A stretch of 64,000 nt of DNA, taken from Bombyx mori. Its lineage: Eukaryota; Arthropoda; Insecta; Lepidoptera; Bombycidae. Of the stretch, positions 22,001 through 37,000 are shown one piece after another (positions within the stretch are counted from its first letter, which is position 1; the number at the start of each line of letters is the position of its first letter). Location: positions 327,501 through 391,500 of the forward strand of contig NC_085121.1 of the NCBI RefSeq assembly GCF_030269925.1. The letters run 5' to 3'. Under the pieces are notes generated by a model. It worked only from the letters and a program-made list of their open reading frames with translations, was not told the DNA's origin and ran no database searches. A program made the position numbers and the translations under genes.

Positions 22001-25000
22001 TGCCCCCCCCTTCATCAACAATTACTCTTCCTCGACCACCTTCATCCTCCAGCATGCAGCCTCGGCCGCTTTCAGCAAGCTCATTACCACGCCCTTCATC
22101 CTCGGCCTCATCAACTGCTTCAGTTCCTTCAGCAAATATTTCTGGAATTCTATTACCTCCTCCGCCTCAGTTAAGTTTAGTTTCAAATTCTAATAATTCT
22201 ATGACACCTCCTATATCTTCACAACCTCCACCTAATTTGCCTCTACCGACTTCTTCGGCTAACCCGTTTAAAAACGCTGGTCCGTTTTCCCATAAATCAA
22301 TGACCAAACCACCAAATGGACCACCTGTACAATTTACATCTCAACCATCAAACACTATTCTGACATCACCATCGGTAGTAAACAAATTATCGCAGCAAAG
22401 AACTCCGATAGGCTTTGAGGCCAACTTAGAGACTACTCCAGACAATTCCGAGAGACCTGATCAACCACAAATGTCTGCATTTAGGGCTACGCCAGCGTCA
22501 CAACACGTTCCTGAAAATATGGAGGTTGCCCCTCGCAGTGATAGAAATAAATATTTACAAACAGCGCATCTTTCTAGTAGTGATTATGGAGAGAACACAG
22601 ATTTTAGTGGAAATGCACCACCACCCGGACTGAGGAGGATGGTCGTGGGGCAACAGGAATCTGAATACAGCCAAAACTTGAACATTTCTGGTGAAGAGCC
22701 TCCACCATCTTTTGCCCGAATGGTCCCAGGGCAACAGAATGAAGCCGAAAACGCTTACAATCCACCAGGAGAAAATTACATGGATCGTCACGGCGATGGC
22801 CAGCCGACTGACAATAGCAGTCGCCCTTACAGACAGGCAGACGGTCAGCAAACTCCTGATAATTACACACAGCCTCCTACTAGCAGAGCAAACGAAAGAA
22901 GACCAATTGGCTTGGATAGAATGGTTCCAGGCGAGCCAAGCAACGACCAGTATCAAGCTGGCAATTATCCTCAATATCAGGGAACAAACTACGCAGTTAG
23001 CGAACAAAGGATCGTCACTGGCTTCGATCACGATTTTCAGTTACGGTTAGACGCTGGGCCTTCAGATATTAGAGAACAAAATGTTGACGGATCCGATTAT
23101 TCTGAACAGGCGCTCAGAACACAGCCGAGGAACGTAATAGGCGCCCGAGAAAGCAACGACATGCCACCGGACTACGGAGCTCCACCTGAAGAACAACAGA
23201 GGGAAGTCACTATGGAAGGAGAAAATTTACAGGATCTGAGCGTGATATCCTCAACGGAAATGACATTCTCGCGGGAACAGATTCTCGACGGAGCCGACAC
23301 TACACTGACCGAGGCTGCGTTGGACAGAAACACTGACGCTTCAGATTCTATCAACCATCCGACGACCAGTTCTAGACGGCAATCCTTAACCAGAGTCACG
23401 TCAGGAGAAGATTCTGAAAGAGATAGGACGTACAAAACCTCTCCAAGGAAAGACAAACACAAGCCTTCCAGGGAAAGGGACAAGGAAAAGGACAGGTATA
23501 GTCGCGATAGGAAGTACGAAAAAGAAGACCGGAGAGATAAGAGCCGCAGAGACAAGGACCGCAGAGAGCGCGACGACAGCCCCGAGACCAGGAGGCACCG
23601 GCGCAGCGCCCGCAGCCGCCGCTACGAGACCGAGGACACCGACCACTACAGCGACCGGGAGCGCGAGCGGAGGTAACTCCCTCTCTCACGCACTCTAACC
23701 AAATACAACAACGAGAATCATCAGCATCTCACTCTCTTGATTAGGTTCCAATTATTTAACAAAAATAAAATATATCGAAATTTACAGTATGTAGAGCAGA
23801 AAGCTAGGGACGCACCTATAACAGAGATTTCAACTCGGAGATATTTGAAGCGGCTTTGGGAAAGTCGTTATTTCAGTGCAATTTGAAACTTTTACCTCAT
23901 GTTTTAAGGTGAGCAGTATAGCTCGCCCTGTGTGACACTGCATACACTGCAGTCGCGAGTTGGCACTGAAAAGTTACTAACCTAATAGACACAGCCCACT
24001 GAGTTTCTCGCAGGATCTTCTCAGTGAGTTGCGATTCCGATCCGATGGTAGATTCTGCGAAGCACTGCTCTTGCTAGGGCTAGTGTTAGTAAATTCTCTT
24101 AGACTGAACCCGTGTGCTCACCTACCCGTCCGGGCGTAACTGGAACCGCCCCCTAGGCTAACAGTGCAGACGTAAGGGAAAAGAAATGAAAAGTCCAACT
24201 AACAAAATAATTTGGGACGTTTCGTCACGTGCCTTCAACAGACGCAGGGAGGGCTCGTACACGTCGCGCCCTCCCCGCTCCGAGGACAAGGAGCGCGAGA
24301 GGTCGCGCCGCCACAACGCGTCGGAGCGAGACAGGAGACACGAGGACGAGTGGGATAGCAGACACCGCTCCGACCGCCACCGCCGCTACCGCGACATCGA
24401 CCCCACCAAGAAGTACGGCAGCCTCAGGAGGCGCGACGACGACAGGAGGAGAGGTTCGTTCGACGTGACACACACTCACACGGCTAGCCTCCAATGAGCG
24501 TATTGTATTTATTGTGTAGTGTATCTATAAATCCCCTCAGACAGACCACCAAATCGCTCCACGAATCTTTCCTTTTTACTGGTCTCAAAGTCTGAGTATT
24601 TTCAGCACTCTACTTACATGCATACATAAATACACCCAAATTTACCTTTCTACTAAAGTCCCGGCTAGTATGTAACTTTATTTATATCTAACGTACGTAT
24701 CTATATAGATCTACATATTATGTATACATTTGTTTTCCAGTTGTGACGTTCTCGAGCGATGCAAACGATAACGATAGTGGTAGGAGAGAAGGTACAGAGC
24801 ACACGCTTACTGTCATCACAATAACTGAATAGAGTTGTAACGAAGCTTTGTTTTGTAAGATCGATAACATTTATTTTAAACTCGTTATTTTAGTATGATT
24901 TCGAAAATAAAATCATGTATATAATTTTGAAATATACATAATATATTTGTAATGCCAACGTAAACCGCAGGACTAGACCACGGCCTGCCTGTCAGTAAAC

Positions 25001-28000
25001 AGTCACAGTGTCTTATCTATCGTGTCATCTGATTAACGCGAACAAACTATTATCAAGTAACATTAATTTTGACGAGATCATCGGAGTAGTCATTTTCTAT
25101 AATAATTTTATTTCCCTTACTGTTTCGTGGGTCGTCTGACCCTATCTATCTTTGATTGGTAAATAAGGTAAGAAGTACAATTAGAGATATATTTGCAAAA
25201 TAAGATGAAAATCCTATTATCGGTAGCGGTCATCATATAGCCCGACCATACTGACACTAGAATGGAGCACGACTTTAATCGAGCGAACACTATTACGGAA
25301 AAATCGATTATTCACTAACTTAAGCTTCGATACATCTCTATACACAACTATCGACACATCCACTGTAATATATGTATGGCATGTCACATGAGCATGGAAA
25401 TGTGTGAGGCGTTTTTCTTTACTTCGATAACAGTATCATATGATAATGTTAATAAGAAGCCTAAAATAAACCAGAGGGAAACATAAATGGGATGAAATTG
25501 AAATTGAATTAATATCGGTTTTTTCTCATCAGCGAAATGAAAATACATGAACCTATACTGTTTAAACAATTACTAGTTTAACATTTGATATGTTTTATAG
25601 TCTCTTTTTGGCTCGCTTCTAATAGTTGAAAACATACGAGGACGACTTCCTATGCTATTTTAATGGTATATCTCATCTGGCACGGCCTTCAATCAAATAC
25701 TTACCGAGAAACTTTTTAAGAATATTTACTACGGATGCTCACACCACATCGTGCTAAAAGCACTCGTTTTTTTTTTCATTACTCAGTTTATTCTATGGAG
25801 GAGCTGTAATTATCATTTTTTCAGTCAAATGCACATACTTTCCAAATTTCCTGTTTTTAGTTACAGACAGTAGAACCCGAGTAAAATGGTTGTGACACAC
25901 AGGCCGACGGAATTACACGACGAAATTAAAAAGCTTCCATTGGGATTTCCGTTGACTAGGGAATTCTGAAAACATTTAACCCCATCACCCCCATATTATT
26001 TATGCATGTAATTACGGAATTCACGGATCTTTGTTTTGAGAGTGGTTTCAAATCTTTAGAAACATTGTAATTGCCATTACTGCGGTACTATCAATCATAG
26101 TAGAGCCCAAATGACCAAGCTATAGCTATTGAGATGACCTCATGCCTCAATATTGTGAAGTGAGCTTTTCTATGTGCAAATAAAGATACTATGATGCTGC
26201 GAATCTTTCTGCTAAGTACAAATAGAAATCAGTAAAGATTTTTCTTTCTTAATAATGCATTTATTACTTTTGCGAGTTATAAATATCCGTTATTGCAACG
26301 TTTATGACCTTAAAAGATAATATTATAAGTCGACGCTTTCTGTGTCATATTAAAATACGCAAAACATTGAATGGGGTATGGTGAAATAAACCTCCACATG
26401 ACAACGTAAGCTCACGCAGCACAAATTCCGCTAAGCGATTACGAGCAGTTAACTAAGTCTTGTGCTAAGCGGATCGGGAATTACAGAGACACTAAACCTG
26501 AATGTGACTGGCTTGAGACAAGGTCGCGGTGTCATTGAAGTGAATGGTTGCTATTAGTACTGGCACTTATTGGTTTATCGAAAGTAAGCAAACAACTTAA
26601 CCTTACCGAGCTCACAGCGGGCACTCTGTTTCAATATCTTATTATATAGAAAAACCGTTTTTTAACCTTAACCCCCCCCCCCATCCCCTTCCCGACCTCA
26701 GATCGCCCGTAAATTATTTTTCGTTTCATTTTTATAATATTCACCTCCTTTTCTAATGGGTTTCATCCTACTATTTTTTTTTTGTTTTAAAAATTATCGA
26801 CCCTGGTCTATTAGTGAAGCCGTAAAATAAAAAATTCAAAAATATTCGTACGTGTTTATCAATATTACATTTCCGATTCTATACTTCGATAAAGCGTTAC
26901 CAAACCATATCACTTTATCTACATTTTGTATTGTACAATCTACATGCAACGTCTCCGTATCTGTACTAGATTTTTATGAAACTTGTTAATTTAATATGTA
27001 ATGGTAAATTGTTTTTTACCGTTCATATTAGTGATTTATATAATAGGTGTGATAATTGTTTGTCTCGAAGTTAATTTTTTCCTCGTTCACAATTTTTTGT
27101 GGGTTAATTTACTATCCGAGCCTTTCATCGCAAGCGACGGGTTCGACGAGAACGATGACCGATGCTTGGGGTACCTAAAAGCACCGTTAGTGGATCGGAA
27201 GGTTCCGAGATGACGTGTTTTGGGCGATGTCGATTGTTTTTACCATTTAGTCCGCAGGATCGGCTATGTAGTTACCGGCGGCCACGATGAGAGTCGATCT
27301 CGTGTCGTTCCGCTTTGTCGAAATGGCGTTATAGCCTGATACATGTGGTGGAAAAAACGGTTAATATCAACAGAGTGCAGTCAGTACACACTAATATCTG
27401 ACTGTTTTCGTTCTCACTAATTTAGTACTCTTCAAATTGTAATCATAACAAAATAATGTGAACTTCCCGCATTCAAGTTAGTACGTTGTGCAGGGAGCGT
27501 TAAAGTACCTATATTGTTTGCTAAGCCTATGACTTTTAATGAATACATCATAAATCACTCAGTTCTCTCAAAGTGTTCTTGTGTAGAATCTTGAACAGTT
27601 CTATCAAAATATAGTTTTCATTCAGACAGCGCAAATATCCGAGAAAAATATCTATTTAAATACATGGTTTGATCATCGCTAACCAAAAGCCATCCATTGC
27701 TGGACATTGGATTCCTCAATAAAAAGCTCTATTCGGGGTTATCATAATCGCTACGCTTGGCATGCGAGTTTTCGATCGCAGTCTGCTAATATAATACTCT
27801 AAGAACGCTGCCGCCCAATCTACTTATATAGTCGTCGTGTAAAATGGTTACAGGAAGATGCGGATTGGTGCCATTCGACGCTACAGTTAAGTGGCAAGAC
27901 AAAATGTGCCTTGATAATTGATTATGGCGATTACATTCAGTTTACCCTCATAAACAAGATTATATTTTCTATAAATCTACTTATTGTTTTCAAAGTGTGT

Positions 28001-31000
28001 TTTATTTAATAATGTCAATACACTCTCATTTATTTATGCACATCTGTACATACATGCATACGTATGTTTTGCTCCTAGGTGAAACGTTCTCGTCACCGTC
28101 CCGACCGGACTCCCGCGAAGCGACAGTCACCGACGACGACGCCAACGTGACCCGTCGTCGAAGAAGACAACCGAGAGATCCTTACTATGATGGTGGGTAG
28201 TCTCAAAAAATAACTATCGATCTCGGTTAGAATTGAGTCAGAAATTATAGTACAGAAGACCTTAATAGCGGGGGAGTTTATGAGCCCGCACGGCTAGGCA
28301 CCACTTATCTTCCATCTGTCACGAAGCAATCACGTTTGATGATTTAGATTACGGTTTTACCATATATCTAATTTGAAAGTTCTGTAGCGGAAAGGCATCA
28401 CAGAAGTTGTTTTTTACTGGTGGTAGGACCTCTTGTGAGTCCGCGCGGATAGGTACCACCACTCTGCCTATTTCTACCGTGAAGCAGTAATGCATTTCGG
28501 TTTGAAGGGTAGGGCAGCCATTGTAACTATACTTGAGACCTTAGAACTTATATTTCAAGGTGGGTGGCGCATTAACGTTGTAGATGTCTATGGGCTCCAG
28601 TAACCACTTAACACCAGGTGGGCTGTGAGCTCGTCCAACCATCTAATCAAATGTCTGAATGTTGACCCGCCAGCGTACGGTGCGGACGGGTACACGGACG
28701 CGTACTCGCTGCAGCGGCGCCAGTACTCGTACTACGAGCAGCTGCGGCGCACCGACCCCGCCGCCTACCTGCGCGTCTACAAGCAGCTCGTGGCCGGACA
28801 CGCGCCGCACTACCACGAGGGTGAGCACCGCCCTCCACTCTCATACAGCCGCTCCCAGACTCCCAGTGCACGCCTGTACATGCTCTCTCTCTCTCTCTGT
28901 GTGTGTGTGCAGCGTACTCCGGGCTGCCGTACGAGGGCCGCGGAGAGGGCGTGCACTCCGGCCGCTCCAGCGCCGCCGGACTCAAAGGACACGACACGTG
29001 AGTGCATTAGCACTTTGCTGACAATCTACTTCACTTTCACTAACAATAACGAGCAATTAACAAACACCTAATTAATTTTGCCATTTACAATCTAGAATAA
29101 AATTAATTTGCTTAAAATTCAAATTGTGAATCACTCAAAAACTCGACAATTTTCTTAGGAATATTGTATCTGACATAAGTGTTGTTTCAAATGTTAATAA
29201 ATGTTCGCGTAACTAATCTCGTATGAAACAAACGGGAGTTTCACGTTGTGTTTACTTGTGTCAACATGTTTGGGATGTTCATGAAAGCTATATGTATACA
29301 AGTTATAGAGAGTTTAACTTCACAAGGAATTAAATCGAATTGTACATATGTATACGTTGTATCTGGCGTGCACAGGTACACACTACCATGTATATCGAGG
29401 AGTGAAAGGCTATTTGGTTTAAGCGACATTTTGCTTATACGCCACATCTGTCTTTGTAATCACAGATCCGTTTTATTTGGTAATAGCATCAACAATTAGA
29501 TGTTTTTAATTGAACTTCAATTAAGTTTAACCCATTCAAATAGGTGAAAAAGTTTTTATGTTATGATGTTTTTCAAAAATTTTAAACAATAATAAATGGC
29601 TCTCCTGCGATGTTGCAAGAATGTCCTTTCTGTAGCCTTTCACCCCTCGATATCATTTCTAAAGTAAGCATTGGTGCTTATTTGGTTACTAAGGTTTGAA
29701 CCTTAACAAATATTCACCGATAGGGGTACATTAAGGTACGGAGCGTCTTCTGCCTTCATCATGACGTTTCAAGATTTGTGCTTTCATTAAGTTCGGAGCT
29801 TTCACTTGCTTCCAAATAACTGACATTGCACTGATAACATCTCATACAAATGAACCATTGCATTTAACAATATATTTCGCTGTTCTAAAATTTCAATCGA
29901 ATCACAATATCAATAAATGTTGCCGGTTTTTGGATAACAGTGTTTAAGTGTGGCCCATTGTTAAGAAAATCTTGATTTACACAAATGCTAAAAGTATAGG
30001 TAAAGTTTTGAAAGTTTTTTAATTTTGTTCATGGAAAGAGATGGAGGAGTGACTTGTTTTTCAAGTAAGCAAACAGTTGACAGGATGGCTTGGCCGATAA
30101 TCATTCATCATTCTCCTGCCCTTGTCCCAGTCACCTGGGGTCGGCGCAACATGTTTTCTCCATCCATAGTCCTCTATCATATACCATTTTTTCGCTCATT
30201 TCTTTTTAGGTCTACCTCTTCCTCTATAGCCTTCCACATTCATAGTTAACACTCTTTTACTAACCTCATTGTCATTTCGTCTAATCTCATGTCCGTACTA
30301 TCCCAAATGCGCACTTCTCATCTTCTCCGATGGCTTGGCCGATATCATGGTCTAAAATTTCTAAATGAGTTTGGCGACATAACGACCCTAGTTTTTGCAT
30401 CTGCCACCGAGCTTCTGGACTCTTCCGCTGTCGTCCACTTCCGTAATTTCAAGTACATGTTTTTAAGGGTGTTACCTATTTAAGTCAGTTGGTCATTGGT
30501 CTATCGTGAACACAGTTTAGCTGTCACCGCTGAGACGAAAGCGGGTGCGCTCTAGTCAGCTATTCATGCAGTTTGCAGCAATGAATTGCTCGCAGCGGCG
30601 TAGGTATTAAAAACGTCTTCTCAGTCAATCACTCACTGTACTTCTCGTATAAAACCTGTACATTGCTCCCCGCTAAATTTATTGTAAATATAATCTTATA
30701 GTACGAGATTGAAATGAACCTGCACGGAAATAGTGTGTTGTTGTATGACGATGTTGTGAGTGCACAGTCGGTTAGCTGGCATTGGTTACGTAGGTACTTC
30801 GGCGGGTACCGGCTCGACGGGCCGCACTCGCTGCGAGACGCGCCCTCGCTTCGCACAGACGCTTCAGACAGGTGGGACCCGCGCTCGCGTCGCGGCGCCT
30901 GCGACGAGATGTGACCTTTCAACTAATTAGTACCGAACATTTTTTTTACAAATTAAATTAGCGTTAATTTTTTCGCTTTGAACTGCCAGTTATATGATGC

Positions 31001-34000
31001 ATTAAAAATGACTGCAATAAATTTTAGTAAATGTTACATCTCGTTGTTTTATATTTGAACTTGTTCAATTAATGGAACGTTCATAAAAATTTTGATACTT
31101 TTGTTAAATTTATGCTTTGCCGTCGCACGTTGTCTCACGCTACTTACATGCACCTAGAAATTCACCCATTTTCATGTTCAGATTTATCAACTAATATAAG
31201 ACTAAAACCGCATAACACATAAAGAAGCATTTCGGATACACGCAGTTGTGTTAAGGTCTCGTGGGGGTACTAAGCTAGAGATTAGATGCAGCATTAAAAA
31301 ATATGTATCAGGTCTGACTGGTAGATATCTATCGTTGCGATAAAACTGCTATGGTGCGATCACTCGAACAAAAACATGTGGTAACTGGTAATGCTAAAAG
31401 GAGTACATTAAGAAAAAAACGGTGCGCGTGCAACTTGTTGCACGTGAATGAAGTGAGACTTAATATGTATGTATGCAATAAAAATATAGTAAATTTAAAG
31501 TAAATTTATTTAATTTTTTCTTTTGTTGATCTCCTGTCAGAGTTAGTATGTGCGCGCTATCGTTGGCTCGTGTTGGCGTGTTGTCCGTTTATCTTAAGCG
31601 TGTTTTGATGTAGGGACATAACGACGGATGTGTCGTTGAACCTGCATCTGGAAGAGTCGACCGTGCGCTCCGAGAGGATGACCCCGGTGCTGTACTCCAC
31701 GGCGCATGTCAGGGTTCGTCGGTCTTTCCTATTATCACTCTTGTTGACCTCGCATAACGTACTTCTTTTTCTTTTTTTAAGTATGGCAATTTACTTCTTG
31801 CGACTAAAAATCTTAACTTAGGAAATACACACATACCTATTAATCTTAATATATATAAATCACGTGTTACGTTGTTTGTCCGCGATGGACTCCTAATCTA
31901 CTTAACCGATTTTAAATTGTATTTGTACACCGTGTGCAGTCTGATCCAACTTGAAAGATAGGATGCTTTTTATTTCGATTAATGTTCGCAATATTTATTA
32001 ATTAACAATAAAATGATTTCTTATGTTGATTTTAGTTATTGATTGTAAATTTCATAAGTCTAAAACAGATGGCGTCTTAAATCAGTTTTACAGACAATTG
32101 TAATACTGTCTGACATTAAAATCTCATAGATGGCGCTGTGTTAAAAATACCAACGTTTCACATAAGCTACAATTTAATGGCATAAACACCACAACTTTCA
32201 GAGGCTAAAGTGTAAGTGAAATTTATTTCGTAGTAAACGCAATACAGTGAAATCCAATTGGTCTTACTTTGTCAATTTTTTGTATTAGCATAGGCGGCCG
32301 CGTGTTATTTAGAAACAAATACCTTAGTCACAGCAACGTGTGGCCGGGTCTGCTAGTGAATATATATGAAGCGAAATGGGATGTAATTGATTCATTTGTG
32401 ACTTTACTAAATTAGAACGAAAGTAAATGAAATGAGATGAGATGGATGGCTCGAGGGGACGCGCGGGGTACAGATACTGAGAGCAGACCGGGGGCTCAAA
32501 GATGTGTTAGGGCCTCACCCACCAAACAAGTCCCGTATGTGCAGGCGAGCCTGGCGTCGCGGCACCTGGTGGTGGTGCGGCCGTGCTACCCGGTGGACGG
32601 GGCGGCGGCGCGCGTGCACGTGCTGGCGCTGGACGGGGCGCTGCACGGGGACCCCGACGCGGCCGAGCTGCTGCACTACCCCGGACCGCTTGTTAAAGGT
32701 GACGCTCGCTCAGACATTCCTTCCTTCGTTCACTCCTCATTCAGTGCTTCATTCTTTTTTTAAAGATGCAATAAGCGGCACAGACTCGTTCTCGATTTGT
32801 GCAGAATTCAATTGTGTCTCTGTGTATCAAGAGATCACCGCGATTGACGGTGAACAATGTGTCCGCAGGTGTGAGCCACAAGAAAAGCGTGATCGAGTAC
32901 TGCGAGAGCCAGGCGCGAGCGGGCGCCCCCCGCGACCCTCGTGGCCACGCGCTGCTGTGGGACTACCTGGCGCTGCTGCTCACGCAGAACGGGGTCAGCA
33001 TTACCAGCTTGGGCTCAGCATGAGATCGTGGACTAGGCGTGCCGGGGCTGGGGGGGCGACGTATCCAAACTGTAGTTTCCAAATCTAAACAAAACGTTTA
33101 GTAATAGTAATAGTAAAATAAAAAAAATGTCTTAAGAAACAAAAAAATAAAAATCCTCGGTTGACAAACAAAAGGACGGATCAGTTTTGTTTTTGCAATA
33201 CGTAAAGGCGATTTGTAAATAAACATCTCTTGTCGACGGATTCCACGTTCTCGAAAGGAACGACAGAAAGTCAGTATATATTTATTTGCATGAGATCTAA
33301 AATAATTGAATATTCCAGGTGGTGGTGGGGTCGGACTTGGCAGAGTTGCTGATGAAGAACACCCGGGAGCACGAGGCGCCGGCCGCCAGCCCCGCGCCCC
33401 CCGGTCGGTACCCCGCCCCGGGCCCGCGTCCCGTTATTTGTATCGACCATTAGATATCGGGCAAGCAAGACCGCGGTGTTTGTTCCGCACGGCATTTCTG
33501 ACGTCCATGGACGACGCAACACCTCGGCGGCTTATAGGAGCAGTAGTGGATCGTCCCTACTCGTTCTCTGTGCGGCCGATAGAGAAGCACTGTGATATGC
33601 GTCACGTATTTCTTGCTGTCTCCTGAAGCCGACCTGAACAACGACAGTACAATCTGTCCAAACGAATATTCTAACCTAATTCAGCACCGCACTACTGTCG
33701 CACAGCACGTGGCGCTCCCCCCGCGGCGCCCCCCCGCGGCCCTGCCACGTGACGTCACTGGGTGCACGCACGGCACGACCAGGACAACGAAATTAGGAAA
33801 CAATTTTATCTTTGTCTCAACTACCAACTAATGATGTCGTGTGTTGGCAGGAAGTCGTCGCGAGTCCTCAGTGTCGGACCAGCACCCCGCCCCGGCGCCG
33901 CGGCCCGCGGGTGAGGGTGCACTCAACCCACTAAACGGAATAAATATCCGTTAAATATACCGAGAGAAGCAGCAACTAAAGTAGATATTATATTTACAGC

Positions 34001-37000
34001 AGAGGACCCGCCGGCCCCGCCCGCCATCGACGAGGCAGCCGCCCTCGACAAGTACAGGGAATATCTGTTGTGCGGCAACAGGAGGGACGCGCTAGGTGAG
34101 TCCTCGCACGAGCAGCCGCCACTGTGCCACCGTGCGCATCTCGAACAAACTGCGCGATATACTGGGACTAATATGAACTCAGAAACACAAATACCAGATC
34201 TAGATATACTGTAGGCGTGACAAGTGCCCGCCCGACCCCTGCCTCGTCCCGAGCGGGGATCGGGCGCCACCGAGACCGTGAGGAAGTTATTTAACATATT
34301 CAGCTATAAACCTCGCACACCATGCCCCGTTAGGCGCGATACCACGAAGGAGATCGAGCCTCAGCTCAAAAAACAAAAGCAGGGGTAGTATTGTGAGCCC
34401 GCACCGTTCTGTGCATTTCTGACACAATCACATGTTGTGGTTTGAGGGAAAGGACAAGCTTTTACGGTGTCATCGAGATATCGACCTCATGTTGACCATC
34501 AGGCTGAAGACATACCAGCTCTGATGGTATTCACATTCTAAATTCCTAAGGTTCTTTGATCTTATTTATAGTCTTCACACGTGATGCACAACAAGTTGTT
34601 GTTTTGTCAATTATCAGAATGGGCGGTGTCGAACAACCTGTGGGGGCACGCGCTGCACCTGGCGTCGCTGAGCGACCGGCGCACGCGCGCCGCCCTGTCC
34701 GCGCGCTTCCTGGGCGCCGTCCCCCGCGCCGACCCCCTGCACACGCTGTACGCCGCGCTCGCCGCCGCCCTGCCCCCCGCCGTGGCGCCCCCCCCGGGGG
34801 ACCCGCCCGCCGACTGGCGCCCGCACTGCGCCGTGCTGCTCGCCAACGCGGGCGCGCGCCCCGACCACGAGCGCAGGCTCGTCACGCAGCTAGGTACGCG
34901 CCCACCGGAGCAGCTGTAGCACGCATGCGACCTCTGTACAGAACCAGAACAACACAACAGAAACATTAGGAGATGACACAGCACGTTCTAGGCACCAGAC
35001 CGCGAGCTCCGAGAGACGCACCGGAGTGGGAGCGTCGCACGCAGCGATGAGTCGTGAGTCTTTGGACTGCGGGCACTGTGAATGTCAGAGTTATCTTTCT
35101 CCACGACCCTTAACAATCACAATTGGGATTGTCCCGGGAACGCGACCGGACGGCGACCCAGGCGGGTGCGGCCGGTCAGAAGCGACTTTGATAAAGGACA
35201 ATGCCCAAAAGTGGGCCTTATTTTTTTACGTTGTTTAGTTTATGTATCAACATTTCTTCAAACCTGGCATTGTTTTACAAAAAAATAAATTACTTATTTC
35301 ATAACATCCCAAAACTGAGTGCCATAGTTTTTAAATTCGTCAATAGGCAAAGGGCTTAGCCCATAAAGCCTTATAGTAAACCTTTAAGCTGCCAAACGAA
35401 AGAGTTGTCTGTCAACTTGAACAACAAATTTAAAAAAAATAGCTATTGGTTATAATTCACCGACTTTTTAGTTTATTTTTGTTCAATTTAATATTTATAT
35501 ATGGTAATAATAATTATTACTTAAAATCATGAGTTATTTAATATTTTTAGATATTATTGATTCCATTAGTAAACATCTCAATGGCCTACCATTACTCTAT
35601 TCTTATTATATATGATAAGAGAGTTTTGGCAGCAACCCGAGTGAAGCGTCACTTGAAGTTTTATTTTATTGTTTTTTTAATAGTTTATTGTGATGTATAA
35701 TATATAAATTGGGTGTTGTTTTGTGTATTAAACGTCAATAATCGTTGTTCACGATTATTGAGGCATTGGAATAAAACTGTGGCTAGCATAGTAGTGACTG
35801 TTTTTTTTTTTCAAGATAAAAGGTCTGCGGAAATTCACGCTCACTCAATGTGCTATTCATCGAGTTGACGTCAAAGCTCCCAAAAAGCAATAAAAAGAGA
35901 TATACCAGCTTTTTATTGAAAAAAAAAAATAACTACGACAGACTAGGCTGTATAGGCTACGCTCTTTGTCTGCTTATTGGCGAATTTAAAAACAACAACA
36001 ACAATATCGCTGCCGGCTTCCGGATTTTCATTTCATTTTATTATTATTATTATTATGAGGATATAATAATAATAAAATGTACGTAAGTATTTCTAGCAAC
36101 ATTAACCACAATTAACTTATTGAATACTGTAAATGAGAGTGATTATTGATTTCGAAGAAAACAATGAACAACTTAATTTTAGCTGCAGAAAAAAACAGAT
36201 TTCTCTTAAACCTGGGTGAGAATATAAAAATCGTTTTCTGAATATGAAACGATATTTGTTTGTCTATAAAATTAAGTTAAAACCATCATGACCCGACAAC
36301 TTTTTTTAGGAGCCCAAACTCCCTAAGAAAATGGTCATTGTCCTTTAAGCTTAGTTCCTAGCTGTATCATTTCTAAAGTTCATAGCGAAAATACAACACT
36401 TAATGAGCCGGGAACGTTACAAATAAACCGTGAATTAATCACAGAGAAAAGTTGTTTTATATTTCACCTGCACGAACCAAATTCTAAAATATCACACGTT
36501 CCCTTGCAGGAGACAGCCTCGCGGCCCGCGGACTGCTGTACTCAGCGCAGTTCTGTTACTTGGCGGCGGAGGTCCCGTTCTCGCAGCACCCGCTGGCGCC
36601 GCTGTCCGCCGGCCCGCGCCCCCCGCCCCCCCGCCTGTCCCTGCTGCTGGCCGACCCCCGCGCGCCCTCCCTGCAACAGTTCGCCACCAACAAGGCGATC
36701 TTCGCTACAGAGATCTACGAATACGCTAAATCATTGAACCAGGACTACGTCATACCGGAGCTGCAGGTGAGACGCGCACCCTGCCCGGGGGGGGACCCAA
36801 CGTTTCAGTCCAAAGAGCTTACAACAAGTATAATAAATGAATCATTATTTTCGTTATCAGGTTTACAAATTGTTGATAGCGGTTCGACTGACGGACTGCG
36901 GGCTGTACGAACGGGCACTGGGGTACACCGAGCGAGCCGCCCGCGCCGCTGCCCCCGCACCCCGCCTGGCTCGGGCGCTCGCCCTCCTCGCAGACAGGTA

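Noticed and set aside
22555..23031. 158-codon minus-strand ORF
   Set aside because: Antisense of the Sec16 large exon; no family features.
24186..24241. 5' extension of Sec16 exon 3 starting at the upstream ATG
   Set aside because: Open, but a good acceptor in the phase required by exon 2 lies at 24240-24241; the upstream part is intronic and follows a Bm1 SINE.
27001..27330. ORF in Sec16 intron 4
   Set aside because: Hydrophobic start from AT-rich DNA; the GC-richer part at 27120-27330 looks like dispersed repeat and does not splice in phase.
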